Positions 8,986 to 19,148 are shown, numbered from the stretch's first letter. The stretch: 39,061 nt of DNA from Akkermansia muciniphila (GCA_945883695.1 CAMCYK010000028.1:1-39061), one strand, 5' to 3'. Program-made: numbers and translations. Notes: generated by a model not told the origin, from the letters alone.

Positions 8986-11900
8986 GTGCGACTTCTTACC
9001 ACTGGATTCCTTTGCCTCAACGCCGCCGCCTTCGGGGATCCCGTGGGCTACAATCGCGACGTCCAACCGATCCTGTCCAAGAATTGCTTCAACTGCCACG
9101 GCCCTGATCCCCACAGCCGGGAAGCCGAACTCCGGCTCGATCTCCGCGAAGAAGCCCTCAAGGGCGGCGAATCCGGCAAGCCGGCCATCGTCCCGGGCAA
9201 GCCGGGCGAATCCCCGCTGATCGCGCGCGTCCTCAGCAAGGATCCCGAAGTCCTGATGCCGCCGCCGGAGTCGCACCTCGAACTCGACGACTCCGACCGC
9301 GCCGTCCTCCGCCAGTGGATCGAGGAAGGCGCCGAATACGAAGGCCACTGGGCCTTCCAGCCGCCGGAAAAAGCGCCGCTCCCGGAAATCCCCGCCGCCG
9401 GCGACCACCCGATCGACCGCTTCATCGCCGCCCGCCTCGCCCGCGAAAAACTCTCCTTTTCCCCCGAGGCCGACCCGCTCGTCCTGATCCGCCGCCTCAC
9501 GTTCGACCTCACCGGCCTGCCGCCCGCGCCGGAAGAAATCGCCGCCTTCCAGCAAGCGCTCGCCGAACGCCCGGCCACCGCCTTCGACGAACTGGTCGAC
9601 CGCCTGCTCGCCTCGCCGCGCTTCGGCGAACAAATGGCCGCGCGCTGGCTCGATGCCTCCCGCTACGCCGACACCAACGGCTACTCGATCGACGGCGGCC
9701 GCCACCAGTGGCTGTGGCGCGACTGGGTGATCAAGTCCTACAACGACAACAAGCCCTACCACACCTTCATCACCGAGCAGCTTGCCGGCGACCTCCTGCC
9801 CGGTGCCACCGAACAGCAGATCGTCGCCACCGGCTTCAACCGCAACCACGCGATCACCCACGAAGGCGGCACCATCGCCGAGGAGAACCTCGTCAACTAC
9901 GTGGCCGACCGCGTGAAGACCACCTCGGAGGCCATCCTCGGCCTGACCATGGCCTGCGCCCAGTGCCACGATCACAAATACGACCCGATTTCCCAGCGCG
10001 ACTACTACCGCTTCTACGCCTTCTTCAACACCCTTGGCGATGCCGCCCACGCCGGCGACGGCGGCAGGAACGCCGCACCGACGCTCGACGCGATGTCCTG
10101 CTTCGCCGACCCCGCCGACGCCGCCGCGATCCACGACCAGATCGCCCGCCTGCGCCAGGACTTGGAAGTCCCGATGTCCGAAGCCCAGGCCCGCCACGAA
10201 GCCGCCTGGCGCGCCGACCTCGCCACCCGCGGCCGCGATTTCAAAACCTTCCCGCTCGAAGTCGTCGCCGCCACCTCGCCGAACGGCAACCCCGACCGCA
10301 TCCGCATCGAGCCCGACCAGTCGGTTTCCATCGCCGGCGGCGACTATGCCGCCTACAATGTCCTCTGCCGCCTGCCCGCCGCCCAGGGTCCACTGCACGG
10401 CTTGCGCGTCGTCTTCCACCCGACCGATGCGGCCAAAGGCAAGCTCGGCTTCGGCGGGGCCGGCGGGCTGGAGGGGAACTTCGTGCTCAACACGCTGACC
10501 ACCTCCACCAGCTCCTTCCCGGCCGGCAACGTTGATCTCAATGCGCAACTCCCGATGGTCCGCTTCACCGCCAGCAGCTCCCAGCCGGGCCACTGGCCGG
10601 AAGAGATCGCCGGCACCGCCACCGACGGCGGCTGGGCCCCGGCCACCGGCGCGACCACCCCGCAGCACGTCACGGTGACTTTCGCCGAGCCGATCGATCC
10701 CGCCGCGACGCCCTATCTCACGAGTGAACTGATGTTTAACTTCGGCGCAAGCAGCTCGCCCGCCCGCTTCCAGATCCAGGCCTTCAGCGGCAGCGATGAC
10801 GGCTCGCCCCATCCCGATGACGTCACCGCCATCCTCCTCGCCGATCCCGCCACGCTCACGCCCGAACAGCAGGCACGTCTAAAGGCTCACTTCCAGGCCC
10901 ACGCGCCGGAAAAAGCCCTCATCCGCCACCAGATCGCCAACCTCGAGGAACGCCACGCCGTCCTGACCCGCAAGCATTCCGTGCTCGTCATGGACACCTC
11001 GCCCCAGCCGCGCGTCACCCACATCCTCGACCGCGGCCTCTACTCCTCGCCGAAAGAAGCCGTCACCCCCGGCACCCCCGTCGCCCTGCCCCCGTTGGCC
11101 GAGCCCGCCGACCGCCCGCTCAACCGTCTCGATCTCGCCCACTGGATGACCCGCCCGGACCACCCGCTGACCGCCCGCGTCGCCGTCAACACCCTCTGGG
11201 AATCGCTTTTCGGTAAAGGCATCGCCGCCTCCTCCGCCGACTTCGGCACCCAAGCCGAGTGGCCGAGCCATCCGGAACTGCTCGACTGGCTCGCGGTCCA
11301 CTTCGTCGAGACCGGCTGGGACGTGAAGCGGATGATCCGCGGGATCGTCACCTCCCGCACCTACCGCCAGTCGTCGAACACCACCGCCGACCTGCTCGAA
11401 CGCGATCCCCGCAACGACCTGCTCGCCCGCGGACCGCGGCTGCGGCTGTCCGCCGAGCAGATCCGCGACCAGGCGCTCGCGGCTTCCGGCCTGCTGGTCG
11501 AGCGCCTCGGCGGACCCAGCGTCCGCCCCTACCAGCCCGGCGACCTGTGGCGCCAGATCAGCCACTTCGGGTCCAGCCCCGCCACCTCCCAGACCTTCAT
11601 CCAGGACCACGGCGATAAGCTCTACCGCCGGACCCTCTACACCTACTGGAAGCGCACGCTGCCCCCGGTCAACCTCGCCATCTTCGACGCCCCCAACCGC
11701 GAGGTCTGCGCGATCGGCCGTGCCGCCACCAACACCCCGCTGCAAGCGCTCGTCCTGCTCAACGACCCGCAATTCGTCGAAGCCGCCCGCGCCTTCGCCC
11801 AGAAACTACTGCAATCCCCGTACCCCGACGACCCCGCCCGCCTCGCCGCCGCCTTCTCCCGCATGACCGGCCGCCCCGCCACCGCCACCGAAGCCGCCGC

Positions 11901-12081
11901 CCTGAAAAAAGTCCTCGTCCGCGAACGCCAGCGCTACCAAGCCGACCCCGCCGCCGCCGAAGCCCTCCTCGCCATCGGCGAATCCCCCCGCGACCCCGCC
12001 TTCCCCGCCCCCGAGCACGCCGCCTGGACCCAGATCGCCAGCCTCGTCCTCAACCTCTCCGAAACCGTGACGAAGCATTGA
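8986..12081 (+). CDS. PSD1 / planctomycete cytochrome C family protein (DUF1549, DUF1553)
   Basis: A 1031-residue exported protein. A GTG start at 8986 gives the signal peptide MRLLTTGFLCLNAAAFG. Earlier in-frame TTG/GTG codons at 8890 and 8941 are possible but put an odd sequence before the signal. Domains: planctomycete-type cytochrome C with CFNCH at 34-38 in DVQPILSKNCFNCHGPD; DUF1549, including RLTFDLTGLPP and a second haem-type motif, CAQCH; a middle beta-rich region; and C-terminal DUF1553 with LNRLDLAHWM, NTLWESLFG and TNTPLQALVLLNDPQF. These proteins occur by the dozen in Planctomycetes and Verrucomicrobia, almost always next to a DUF1501 gene as here. They are thought to act in extracytoplasmic polysaccharide or sugar oxidation. 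The true biochemical role is not established. Confidence 0.88.
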   Translation: MRLLTTGFLCLNAAAFGDPVGYNRDVQPILSKNCFNCHGPDPHSREAELRLDLREEALKGGESGKPAIVPGKPGESPLIARVLSKDPEVLMPPPESHLELDDSDRAVLRQWIEEGAEYEGHWAFQPPEKAPLPEIPAAGDHPIDRFIAARLAREKLSFSPEADPLVLIRRLTFDLTGLPPAPEEIAAFQQALAERPATAFDELVDRLLASPRFGEQMAARWLDASRYADTNGYSIDGGRHQWLWRDWVIKSYNDNKPYHTFITEQLAGDLLPGATEQQIVATGFNRNHAITHEGGTIAEENLVNYVADRVKTTSEAILGLTMACAQCHDHKYDPISQRDYYRFYAFFNTLGDAAHAGDGGRNAAPTLDAMSCFADPADAAAIHDQIARLRQDLEVPMSEAQARHEAAWRADLATRGRDFKTFPLEVVAATSPNGNPDRIRIEPDQSVSIAGGDYAAYNVLCRLPAAQGPLHGLRVVFHPTDAAKGKLGFGGAGGLEGNFVLNTLTTSTSSFPAGNVDLNAQLPMVRFTASSSQPGHWPEEIAGTATDGGWAPATGATTPQHVTVTFAEPIDPAATPYLTSELMFNFGASSSPARFQIQAFSGSDDGSPHPDDVTAILLADPATLTPEQQARLKAHFQAHAPEKALIRHQIANLEERHAVLTRKHSVLVMDTSPQPRVTHILDRGLYSSPKEAVTPGTPVALPPLAEPADRPLNRLDLAHWMTRPDHPLTARVAVNTLWESLFGKGIAASSADFGTQAEWPSHPELLDWLAVHFVETGWDVKRMIRGIVTSRTYRQSSNTTADLLERDPRNDLLARGPRLRLSAEQIRDQALAASGLLVERLGGPSVRPYQPGDLWRQISHFGSSPATSQTFIQDHGDKLYRRTLYTYWKRTLPPVNLAIFDAPNREVCAIGRAATNTPLQALVLLNDPQFVEAARAFAQKLLQSPYPDDPARLAAAFSRMTGRPATATEAAALKKVLVRERQRYQADPAAAEALLAIGESPRDPAFPAPEHAAWTQIASLVLNLSETVTKH

Positions 12082-12259
12082 AGAGAGACCCAAGACTCCA
12101 AGACTCAAGACACAAGACCGGACTCTCAAAACCCACCATGCCCGCTTGGCGTCCTTGGCGTCTTGGCGGTTCCCCTCCCGCCCAGCCCCGACTCCAAATC
12201 CTTTGCGATCCCTCCGCGACCTCCGCGCCTCCGCGGTTCGATCCCTTCCTACTCCGACC
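12082..12259. repeat. Intergenic short-word repeats between PSD1 and DUF1501 genes
   Basis: The 178-nt spacer is built of three near-tandem, degenerate short-word repeats. At 12082-12119 the word CAAGACT/CAAGACA recurs four or five times. At 12145-12172 TTGGCGTCC, TTGGCGTC and TTGGCGGTTC follow one another. At 12200-12240 CTCCGCGA, CTCCGCGC and CTCCGCGG recur and again end in GGTTC. They are low-complexity and not coding. From memory, similar word repeats occur between genes in many Planctomycetes and Verrucomicrobia. They may act at the RNA level, or may be selfish elements. Confidence 0.6.
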
Positions 12260-13705
<1,446 letters not shown>

Positions 13706-14270
13706 ACGGGTCGCCGCAGGCGGCTGGGTAAGCGCCGCAGGCGGTAGGGTCGGACGCCCTCGGCCGACCGGCCTGCCCTCCGCAGGCTCGGCGAAGGCGG
13801 GAGCGGTCCCTGACGGCCCGCTTCAACCCGAGGCTAACTCGCGATCCTCCCGTGGCTTCGCGGACGAGCGAGGGCGCGTCGTCCCTACCTTTCGCGACCG
13901 GAGGTCGCTTCATCCCCGCGGCCGGAGGCCGCGAAGTTAGGGTCGGACGCCATCGGCCGACCGGAGCGGTCCCTGACGGCCCGCTTCAACCCGAGGGGAA
14001 CTCGCCATCCTCCCGTAGCTTCGCGGACGAGCGAGGGCGCGTCGTCCCTACCTTTCGCGACCGGAGGTCGCTCCATCCCCGCGGCCACAGGCCGCGAAGG
14101 TAGGGTCGGACGCCCTCGGCCGACCGGAGCGGTCCCTGACGGCCCGCCTCAAGTTGGGCACCTCGACTGGTAGGGCCGACCGGAACGAGCGCGGAGATGG
14201 TCGCTTCATCTCCTCTCCCGCTTCCACCACGCCCTCCGCGAAGCAAGGCTCATCAGCCCGAAAACCCGCT
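13706..14270. repeat. Tandem mosaic of GC-rich stem-loop modules
   Basis: No gene is seen here. A module starting TAGGGTCGGACGCC begins at 13745, 13938 and 14101, so the unit lengths are 193 and 163 nt. The first unit is longer by exactly 30 nt (an insertion after GGCCGACCG). Each unit chains small inverted repeats: GGTCGG..CCGACC, GCGACC-GGA-GGTCGC and GCGGCC-GGA-GGCCGC. In the second unit the last loop is ACA instead of GGA while the stem is kept. Just upstream, CGCCGCAGGCGG occurs twice (13710-13745). The third copy breaks off after about 50 nt and degenerates towards 14270. Confidence 0.8.
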
Positions 14271-14309
14271 GACATCCTAAGATAGGTGGCGAACACCGCC
14301 GCCTTCACA

Positions 14310-14325
14310 TTCAGTGATAACTGAA
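14310..14325. promoter_or_regulatory. Inverted repeat upstream of the HMG-CoA reductase operon
   Basis: TTCAGT-GATA-ACTGAA is a perfect 6-bp inverted repeat with a 4-nt spacer, about 210 nt before the operon start, in locally AT-richer DNA. Size and symmetry suit a dimeric regulator such as a GntR- or LacI-type protein, but no regulator gene is adjacent. Operator function is a guess. Confidence 0.25.
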
Positions 14326-14339
14326 CAGTCTGGAGTAAC

Positions 14340-14530
14340 TTTTCGCGAACTCCCGGGTTGACCTGGGGTTGCAAGAACGATTCGCCCTGCCGCGAGGCTG
14401 GCGAGCTCGCGCAGGCCCATGGGGTCACCGGAGTCGAGCATGCCGGTGAGGTCGCTGTTGGGATTCCACCCGAACGGTTCGGGCGTTTCAAACCGTTTGA
14501 CAGGGCCGCCGGAACTGCCAGCCTGCGGGA
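14340..14530 (-). pseudogene. Possible minus-strand gene remnant
   Basis: Read on the minus strand, this stretch has an open frame with protein-like composition (PLIVPQAGSSGGPVKRFE, then FGWNPNSDLTGMLDSGDPMG, then LRELASLAAGRIVLATPGQ) and no convincing start of its own. It ends at a stop near 14277. Upstream it runs into the antisense of the HMG-CoA reductase N-terminus, so if real it is a decapitated 3' remnant. The family is not recognised. Its presence argues that the plus-strand codons between 14419 and 14532 are not part of the reductase. Confidence 0.25.
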
Positions 14531-14532
14531 CG

Positions 14533-15813
14533 ATGAGAGGAAAGTGCGGTCTGACGGAGCGCCATGCGGCCAACATGTTGCGGGGCGAGGATCCCGAGGA
14601 GGTCGCCAAACGCCTGCGCCCGGATCTGACGGAGCTTCCCAAAGTACCGGCCGGCAGCGCGAAGTTCTCGCGCGAACGGGCGGAGGCGCTGTGGCAGGAA
14701 ATCGGCGGGGATCCGGCCCTGCGGAAAATCTTGCTGGATGAGGTGACGGATGATCTTTCCGCGTATCAAGGCAACATCGAAAACGGGCTTGGACTCATCC
14801 GGATGCCGCTCGGCGTGGCCGGCCCGCTGCGGGTAAACGGCCTCGCGGCCAAGGGGGATTTTCTGATTCCGCTGGTGACCACCGAGGCGGCGCTGGTGGC
14901 GAGTTATCACCGCGGGTGCCGCCTGCTGACCGCTGCGGGCGGTTGCTCGGCCATGGTGCTTTACGAAAGCCTGAGCCGCGCGCCGGGATTTGCATTCGAA
15001 ACGGGAGCGGACGCCTGCCGGTTTGTGATCTGGGCGATCTCATGCTTCGAGGATTTCCAGAGAACGGTGGCGAAAACCACCTCGCACGGAGAGCTGGTGG
15101 ATGTCGGCTGCACGGTCGAAGGGAATCATGTGTATATGAACTTTGAATTCACCACCGGCGATGCCTCCGGTCAGAACATGGTGACACTGGCGACCCAGGC
15201 GATTTGTGACGAGATCATGGAACGCGCGCCGCTCAAACCGGTGCGCTATTATGTGGAATCCAACATGTCGGGCGACAAGAAGGCGAGCGCGAAATCCTTT
15301 GTATCGGCGCGGGGGAAAAAGGTGACGGCGGAGGCGAAGCTGTCGGCGGAGTTGATTCAAAAACATTTGCATACCACGCCGGAAGCGATGGCCGAATACT
15401 GGCGGATGTCCGCGATCGGCGGGGTCTTGAGCGGGACCTTGGGAATCCACGGGCATTTTGCCAACGGGCTGGCGGCGTTCTACCTGGCGACCGGCCAGGA
15501 TGTGGCCTGTGTCGCGGAATCCGCAACGGGTGTGACGAGGTTCGAGGTGACGGCGGACGGTGGCTTGTATGCCACCGTAACGCTGCCGGGAGTCATGGTG
15601 GGGACGGTGGGAGGCGGCACGGGCTTGCCGACACAGCGGGCATGCCTGGAGCTGATGGGCCTCGCGGGAACCGGCAGGGCGCGGGCGCTGGCGGAGGTTT
15701 GCGCCGGACTTCTGTTAGCGGGCGAGCTATCAATCATCGCCGCGCTGAGTGCGGGACATTTCTCAAGGGCGCACCGGAAACTGGCCCGGACACGAACCGC
15801 GCCGGAAACATGA
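14533..15813 (+). CDS. Class I hydroxymethylglutaryl-CoA reductase
   Basis: A 426-residue cytosolic HMG-CoA reductase without a membrane anchor. It would reduce HMG-CoA to mevalonate with two reduced nicotinamide cofactors. The catalytic set looks complete: Glu118 in TTEAALVAS, Lys249 or Lys250 in SGDKK, Asp323 in GQD, and the C-terminal His409 in AGHFSRAHRKLAR. Further class I signatures are MPLGVAGPL (91-99), GDASGQNM (209-216), HGHFANGLAAFYLATGQD (306-323) and GTVGGGTGLPTQ (357-368). The ATG at 14533 is chosen because upstream in-frame codons look like the antisense of other coding sequence; ATG 14575 is an alternative. It is first in a seven-gene coupled operon and overlaps the next gene by 4 nt. 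No other mevalonate gene is seen, so it may act on a different acyl-CoA. Confidence 0.9.
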   Translation: MRGKCGLTERHAANMLRGEDPEEVAKRLRPDLTELPKVPAGSAKFSRERAEALWQEIGGDPALRKILLDEVTDDLSAYQGNIENGLGLIRMPLGVAGPLRVNGLAAKGDFLIPLVTTEAALVASYHRGCRLLTAAGGCSAMVLYESLSRAPGFAFETGADACRFVIWAISCFEDFQRTVAKTTSHGELVDVGCTVEGNHVYMNFEFTTGDASGQNMVTLATQAICDEIMERAPLKPVRYYVESNMSGDKKASAKSFVSARGKKVTAEAKLSAELIQKHLHTTPEAMAEYWRMSAIGGVLSGTLGIHGHFANGLAAFYLATGQDVACVAESATGVTRFEVTADGGLYATVTLPGVMVGTVGGGTGLPTQRACLELMGLAGTGRARALAEVCAGLLLAGELSIIAALSAGHFSRAHRKLARTRTAPET

Positions 15814-16703
15814 AACGGTGGTGGATCTACCAGAAAGAGCGCTTCCCGCTGATCGCGCACGGTCCGCTGATCCTCGCGTTCAGCGCCTGTGCGGTGTCGT
15901 TTTCCAGCCTGCTGAGAGGAAGCCCTGCCCCGTCTCCAGCCGCTTACGGAGTGGCCTTCGGGGTGTGTCTGCTGATGTTTCTACAACTGCGGATCGCGGA
16001 CGAATTCAAGGATGCGCAGGAGGACGCGCGGTGGCGGCCTTACCGCGCGGTGCCGCGGGGCCTGGTGACGCTGCCGGAGCTGCGGCTTGTTTTCATCGGA
16101 GCCGCGGTCTTGCAAGCGACGATGGCGCTGGCGCTGGACCTGCGGTTGCTGGTTCCGCTGGCGATTGCCTGGACTTATCTCGGACTGATGAGCGTGGAGT
16201 TCTTTTGTCGGGACTGGTTGAAGCGGCGGCCATTTGTCTATCTCCTGAGTCACATGGGAATCATGCCGCTGGTGGACTTTTTCGCGACGGCCTGCGAGTG
16301 GCAAGCGCGCGGCGCGGCGATGCCGATCGGTCTGGGTTGGTTCCTTGCGGCGAGTTTTTTCAACGGGCTGGTGATCGAAACAGGTAGAAAGCTGCGCCAA
16401 CCGGATGCCGAGGAGGAGGGCGTGGAAACCTATAGCAAGCTGTGGGGAAAGCGCGGCGGCGCGGGCGTCTGGTTGTTGTCGATGTTGGCGACGTTGGCTT
16501 GTGCGGGAATGGCCGCGTGGAGAATTGACTTCATGGTTCCGGTCGTAATCGGTTTGGGCGTCGTCCTGATCCCCGCGGTGGGCATGGCGCTTGTCTTTAT
16601 CAAGAGTTCACTGCCGGGAAAGCGCATCGAGGCGCTGAGCGGGATATGGACACTGGCACTTTATTTACTGCTCGGGCTGGTGCCATTGTGGCTGCGAAAT
16701 TGA
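15810..16703 (+). CDS. UbiA-family prenyltransferase-like membrane protein
   Basis: A 297-residue polytopic membrane protein with about eight hydrophobic segments. The first Asp-rich motif of the UbiA superfamily is visible as RIADEFKDAQED, with Asp64, Asp68 and Asp72 in DxxxDxxxD spacing. It is followed by RPYRAVPRGLVTL, as in UbiA proteins. The second motif is divergent: VIETGRKLRQPDAEEEGVET around 188-207 has Glu where the family usually has Asp. Family members transfer a polyprenyl chain from its diphosphate to an aromatic or polyol acceptor at the membrane. The start ATG overlaps the HMG-CoA reductase stop (ATGA), so the two are translationally coupled. Acceptor and prenyl length cannot be read. 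The divergent second motif leaves some doubt about activity. Confidence 0.75.
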   Translation: MKRWWIYQKERFPLIAHGPLILAFSACAVSFSSLLRGSPAPSPAAYGVAFGVCLLMFLQLRIADEFKDAQEDARWRPYRAVPRGLVTLPELRLVFIGAAVLQATMALALDLRLLVPLAIAWTYLGLMSVEFFCRDWLKRRPFVYLLSHMGIMPLVDFFATACEWQARGAAMPIGLGWFLAASFFNGLVIETGRKLRQPDAEEEGVETYSKLWGKRGGAGVWLLSMLATLACAGMAAWRIDFMVPVVIGLGVVLIPAVGMALVFIKSSLPGKRIEALSGIWTLALYLLLGLVPLWLRN

Positions 16704-16709
16704 TCTCCA

Positions 16710-19148
16710 ATGAATTTTCCAAACGCCAATAATTGCCAGGCTGATTCGCGCTCCCGGTTGGGCGGGAAAGGTGCGGCCTTGCTTCGCTTGCACGAGCTGG
16801 GGTTCGAGATTCCGGAATGGTTCGCGGTACTGCCGGGGACGGAATTAAACGACGCGGAACTCGCCGAGGCGGTGGCGGAGCTGGGTGGAGATCGGTTCGC
16901 GGTGAGATCGTCAGGCGCGGCGGAGGATGGAGCGGGAAATTCGTTCGCCGGGCAATTCGCGACCTTTCTTGATGTGAGGACTGAGGAAGTGGCGGAGAAG
17001 ATCGCCGAAGTGCGGACGGCGGCGGGAAACGATGCCATTCTCACGTATTGCCGCGAAAGGGGCGTGCCGCCGCCGGGAGTGCCGACGGTGTTGGTGCAGA
17101 GAATGATCGCGCCTCGCTGTGCGGGAGTGGCTTTCAGCGCGGATCCGGTTTCCGGCGAGCGCGCGGTGGCGGTGGTATCGGCGGTCGCGGGGACGGGCGA
17201 GAAGTTGGTTTCGGGCGAGGTGGACGGAGAAACGTGGCGGATCGGCGAAAACGTGATTTCCCGGGAGGAGGATGCCATTTTGAGTGAAGCGGAAGCAATG
17301 GCGGTTGCCGAACTGGCACGGCGCTGCGAATCACAATCCGCGAGGCCGCAGGACATCGAGTGGGCGATCGACGAAGCGGGGAAGCTATGGCTATTGCAAT
17401 CGCGGCCGATCACGACGCTTGGCAAGATTCCTGATCCTGATGATCCGCTGCGGGTTTGGGATAACAGCAACATCGCGGAGAGCTACGGCGGCGTGACGAC
17501 GCCGCTGACATTTTCCTTTGCTCGCCGGATTTATGAACATGTCTATCGGGAGTTCTGCACGTTGATGTCGGTGCCTTCGGCGCGGATCGAGCGGGCGGAT
17601 GCCGTCTTTCCGCAAATGCTGGGGCTGATCCGCGGGCGGACTTACTATAACCTCGCGAGTTGGTATCGGGTGCTGGCATTGTTGCCGGGTTTTCAGGTGA
17701 ACCGGGCTTTCATGGAACAAATGATGGGCGTGCGCGAACCGCTGCCCGACCCGCTGGTGCGGACAATTCTGGCGGAGTCGCGGACCGGGAGGCTGGCGGA
17801 TTCCTTCGCGCTACTGCGCACTTGCATGGGATTGCTGCGGCAACTCTCAGGTCTGCGGCGGCAGGTGGCGGAGTTCCAGCAACGGCTCGATCTGGCACTG
17901 GCGCCGATGTCGTTGGAATCGCTGGGTGGCGACGCGTTGGTGGCGCATTATCGGGACCTGGAGCGGCGCTTGTTGAAGAAATGGGACGCGCCCCTGGTGA
18001 ATGATTTTTTTGCCATGATCTTCTATGGAGTGCTGCGCGGATTGTGCGGAAAGTGGGCGGCCGATCCCGATGGAACTTTGCAGAACGAACTTCTGGCGGA
18101 CACCGGCGGGATCATCAGTGCGGAGCCGCCGAAGCGGATCTTGGAAATGGCCCGGCTGGCTGCCGCGGTGCCGGGCCTTCCGGCCCTGCTGGCGGATCAC
18201 GATCGGACGGAGCGGGATCGGCTTGCGGAGGTTGGGAAACATCCGGCACTGGCGGAGGCGTTTGAGAACTACCTTTCGCGCTTCGGCGACCGCTGTCTGG
18301 AGGAGCTGAAACTGGAAAGCCCGACCGTGCGGGATGATGCCACGAGTTTGTTGTCATCGATCGGCGCCTTGGCGGGATCGGATGCAATTCATCGGGCGGA
18401 CAACTCCCCGGTGCGGACGAAGCCGCCGGAGATCTCCAATCCGCTGAAGCGCTGGATTTTTCATCGTGTGTTGGATCAAACGCGGGAGCGCATCCGCTGT
18501 CGTGAGAATCTCCGCTTCGAGCGGACGCGCTTGTTCGGCAGGGTGCGGGCGATTTTGCGGGAGCTTGGAAAACGTCTGTATGCGGATGACCGTTTGGCCA
18601 GCCCCGAAGATGTGTTTTATTTGGAGTTGGGGGAAGTCCTCGACGTGTGGGAGGGCACCGCGACGACGCAGGATCTAACTGCCATAGCGCGCCAACGCCG
18701 GGCGGAGTTCGAGGACTACCAGGCGACCGAGGCTCCGCCTGACCGCTTCCAGACACGGGGACCGGCACACCGGAGCGCGAGTTGGGAATGCACCTCGGCG
18801 GTTGACGGGGTTACGGAGATTTCACCCGACCTGATCAAGGGCACCGGCGCGTGTCCGGGAGTTGTCAGGGGAAGGGTTCGCGTCGTCCTCGATCCGCGGG
18901 GCGCGCGGCTGGAGGCGGGGGAAATCCTGGTCGCGCGGCAGACCGATCCGGGTTGGGTCGTGTTGTTTCCTTCGGCGGCGGGCCTGCTGGTGGAGCGCGG
19001 CAGCCTGCTCTCGCACTCGGCGATCGTTTCGCGCGAGTTGCGGCTCCCATGCATTGTATCGCTGCCGGGGATCACCACGCGATTGAAAACCGGCGACTGG
19101 GTGGAGATGAACGGCACCACGGGCCTTATCCGGATTGTTGAACCATGA
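16710..19148 (+). CDS. PEP-utilising / rifampin phosphotransferase-like enzyme
   Basis: An 812-residue protein laid out like PEP synthase and especially rifampin phosphotransferase. The N-terminal ATP-binding domain has GGKGAALLRLHELG near residue 18, FAVRSSGAAEDGAGNSFAGQ, VAFSADPVSGE and WLLQSRPIT (ending near 230). A long middle region, presumably the acceptor-binding domain, follows. The C-terminal swivelling phosphohistidine domain has GSLLSHSAIVSRELRLP with the catalytic His769. Such enzymes split ATP to AMP and Pi and move the beta-phosphate through the histidine onto an acceptor. Pyruvate-specific C-terminal TIM-barrel sequence is absent, so it is not a true PEP synthase. It sits 6 nt after the UbiA-like gene and overlaps the next by 4 nt. 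A hydroxylated lipid or isoprenoid acceptor is inferred from context; drug inactivation is the alternative. Confidence 0.78.
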   Translation: MNFPNANNCQADSRSRLGGKGAALLRLHELGFEIPEWFAVLPGTELNDAELAEAVAELGGDRFAVRSSGAAEDGAGNSFAGQFATFLDVRTEEVAEKIAEVRTAAGNDAILTYCRERGVPPPGVPTVLVQRMIAPRCAGVAFSADPVSGERAVAVVSAVAGTGEKLVSGEVDGETWRIGENVISREEDAILSEAEAMAVAELARRCESQSARPQDIEWAIDEAGKLWLLQSRPITTLGKIPDPDDPLRVWDNSNIAESYGGVTTPLTFSFARRIYEHVYREFCTLMSVPSARIERADAVFPQMLGLIRGRTYYNLASWYRVLALLPGFQVNRAFMEQMMGVREPLPDPLVRTILAESRTGRLADSFALLRTCMGLLRQLSGLRRQVAEFQQRLDLALAPMSLESLGGDALVAHYRDLERRLLKKWDAPLVNDFFAMIFYGVLRGLCGKWAADPDGTLQNELLADTGGIISAEPPKRILEMARLAAAVPGLPALLADHDRTERDRLAEVGKHPALAEAFENYLSRFGDRCLEELKLESPTVRDDATSLLSSIGALAGSDAIHRADNSPVRTKPPEISNPLKRWIFHRVLDQTRERIRCRENLRFERTRLFGRVRAILRELGKRLYADDRLASPEDVFYLELGEVLDVWEGTATTQDLTAIARQRRAEFEDYQATEAPPDRFQTRGPAHRSASWECTSAVDGVTEISPDLIKGTGACPGVVRGRVRVVLDPRGARLEAGEILVARQTDPGWVVLFPSAAGLLVERGSLLSHSAIVSRELRLPCIVSLPGITTRLKTGDWVEMNGTTGLIRIVEP

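Noticed and set aside
8971-10812. A 613-codon minus-strand frame over the PSD1-type gene
   Set aside because: Glycine/valine-rich antisense product with no signal or motif, opposite strongly conserved DUF1549.
13706-14270. CRISPR array
   Set aside because: Only about 2.3 units of 163-193 nt built of hairpin modules; no short repeats with unique spacers and no cas genes.
16710-19148. True phosphoenolpyruvate synthase
   Set aside because: The C-terminal PEP/pyruvate TIM-barrel is absent: the chain ends just after the phosphohistidine domain.
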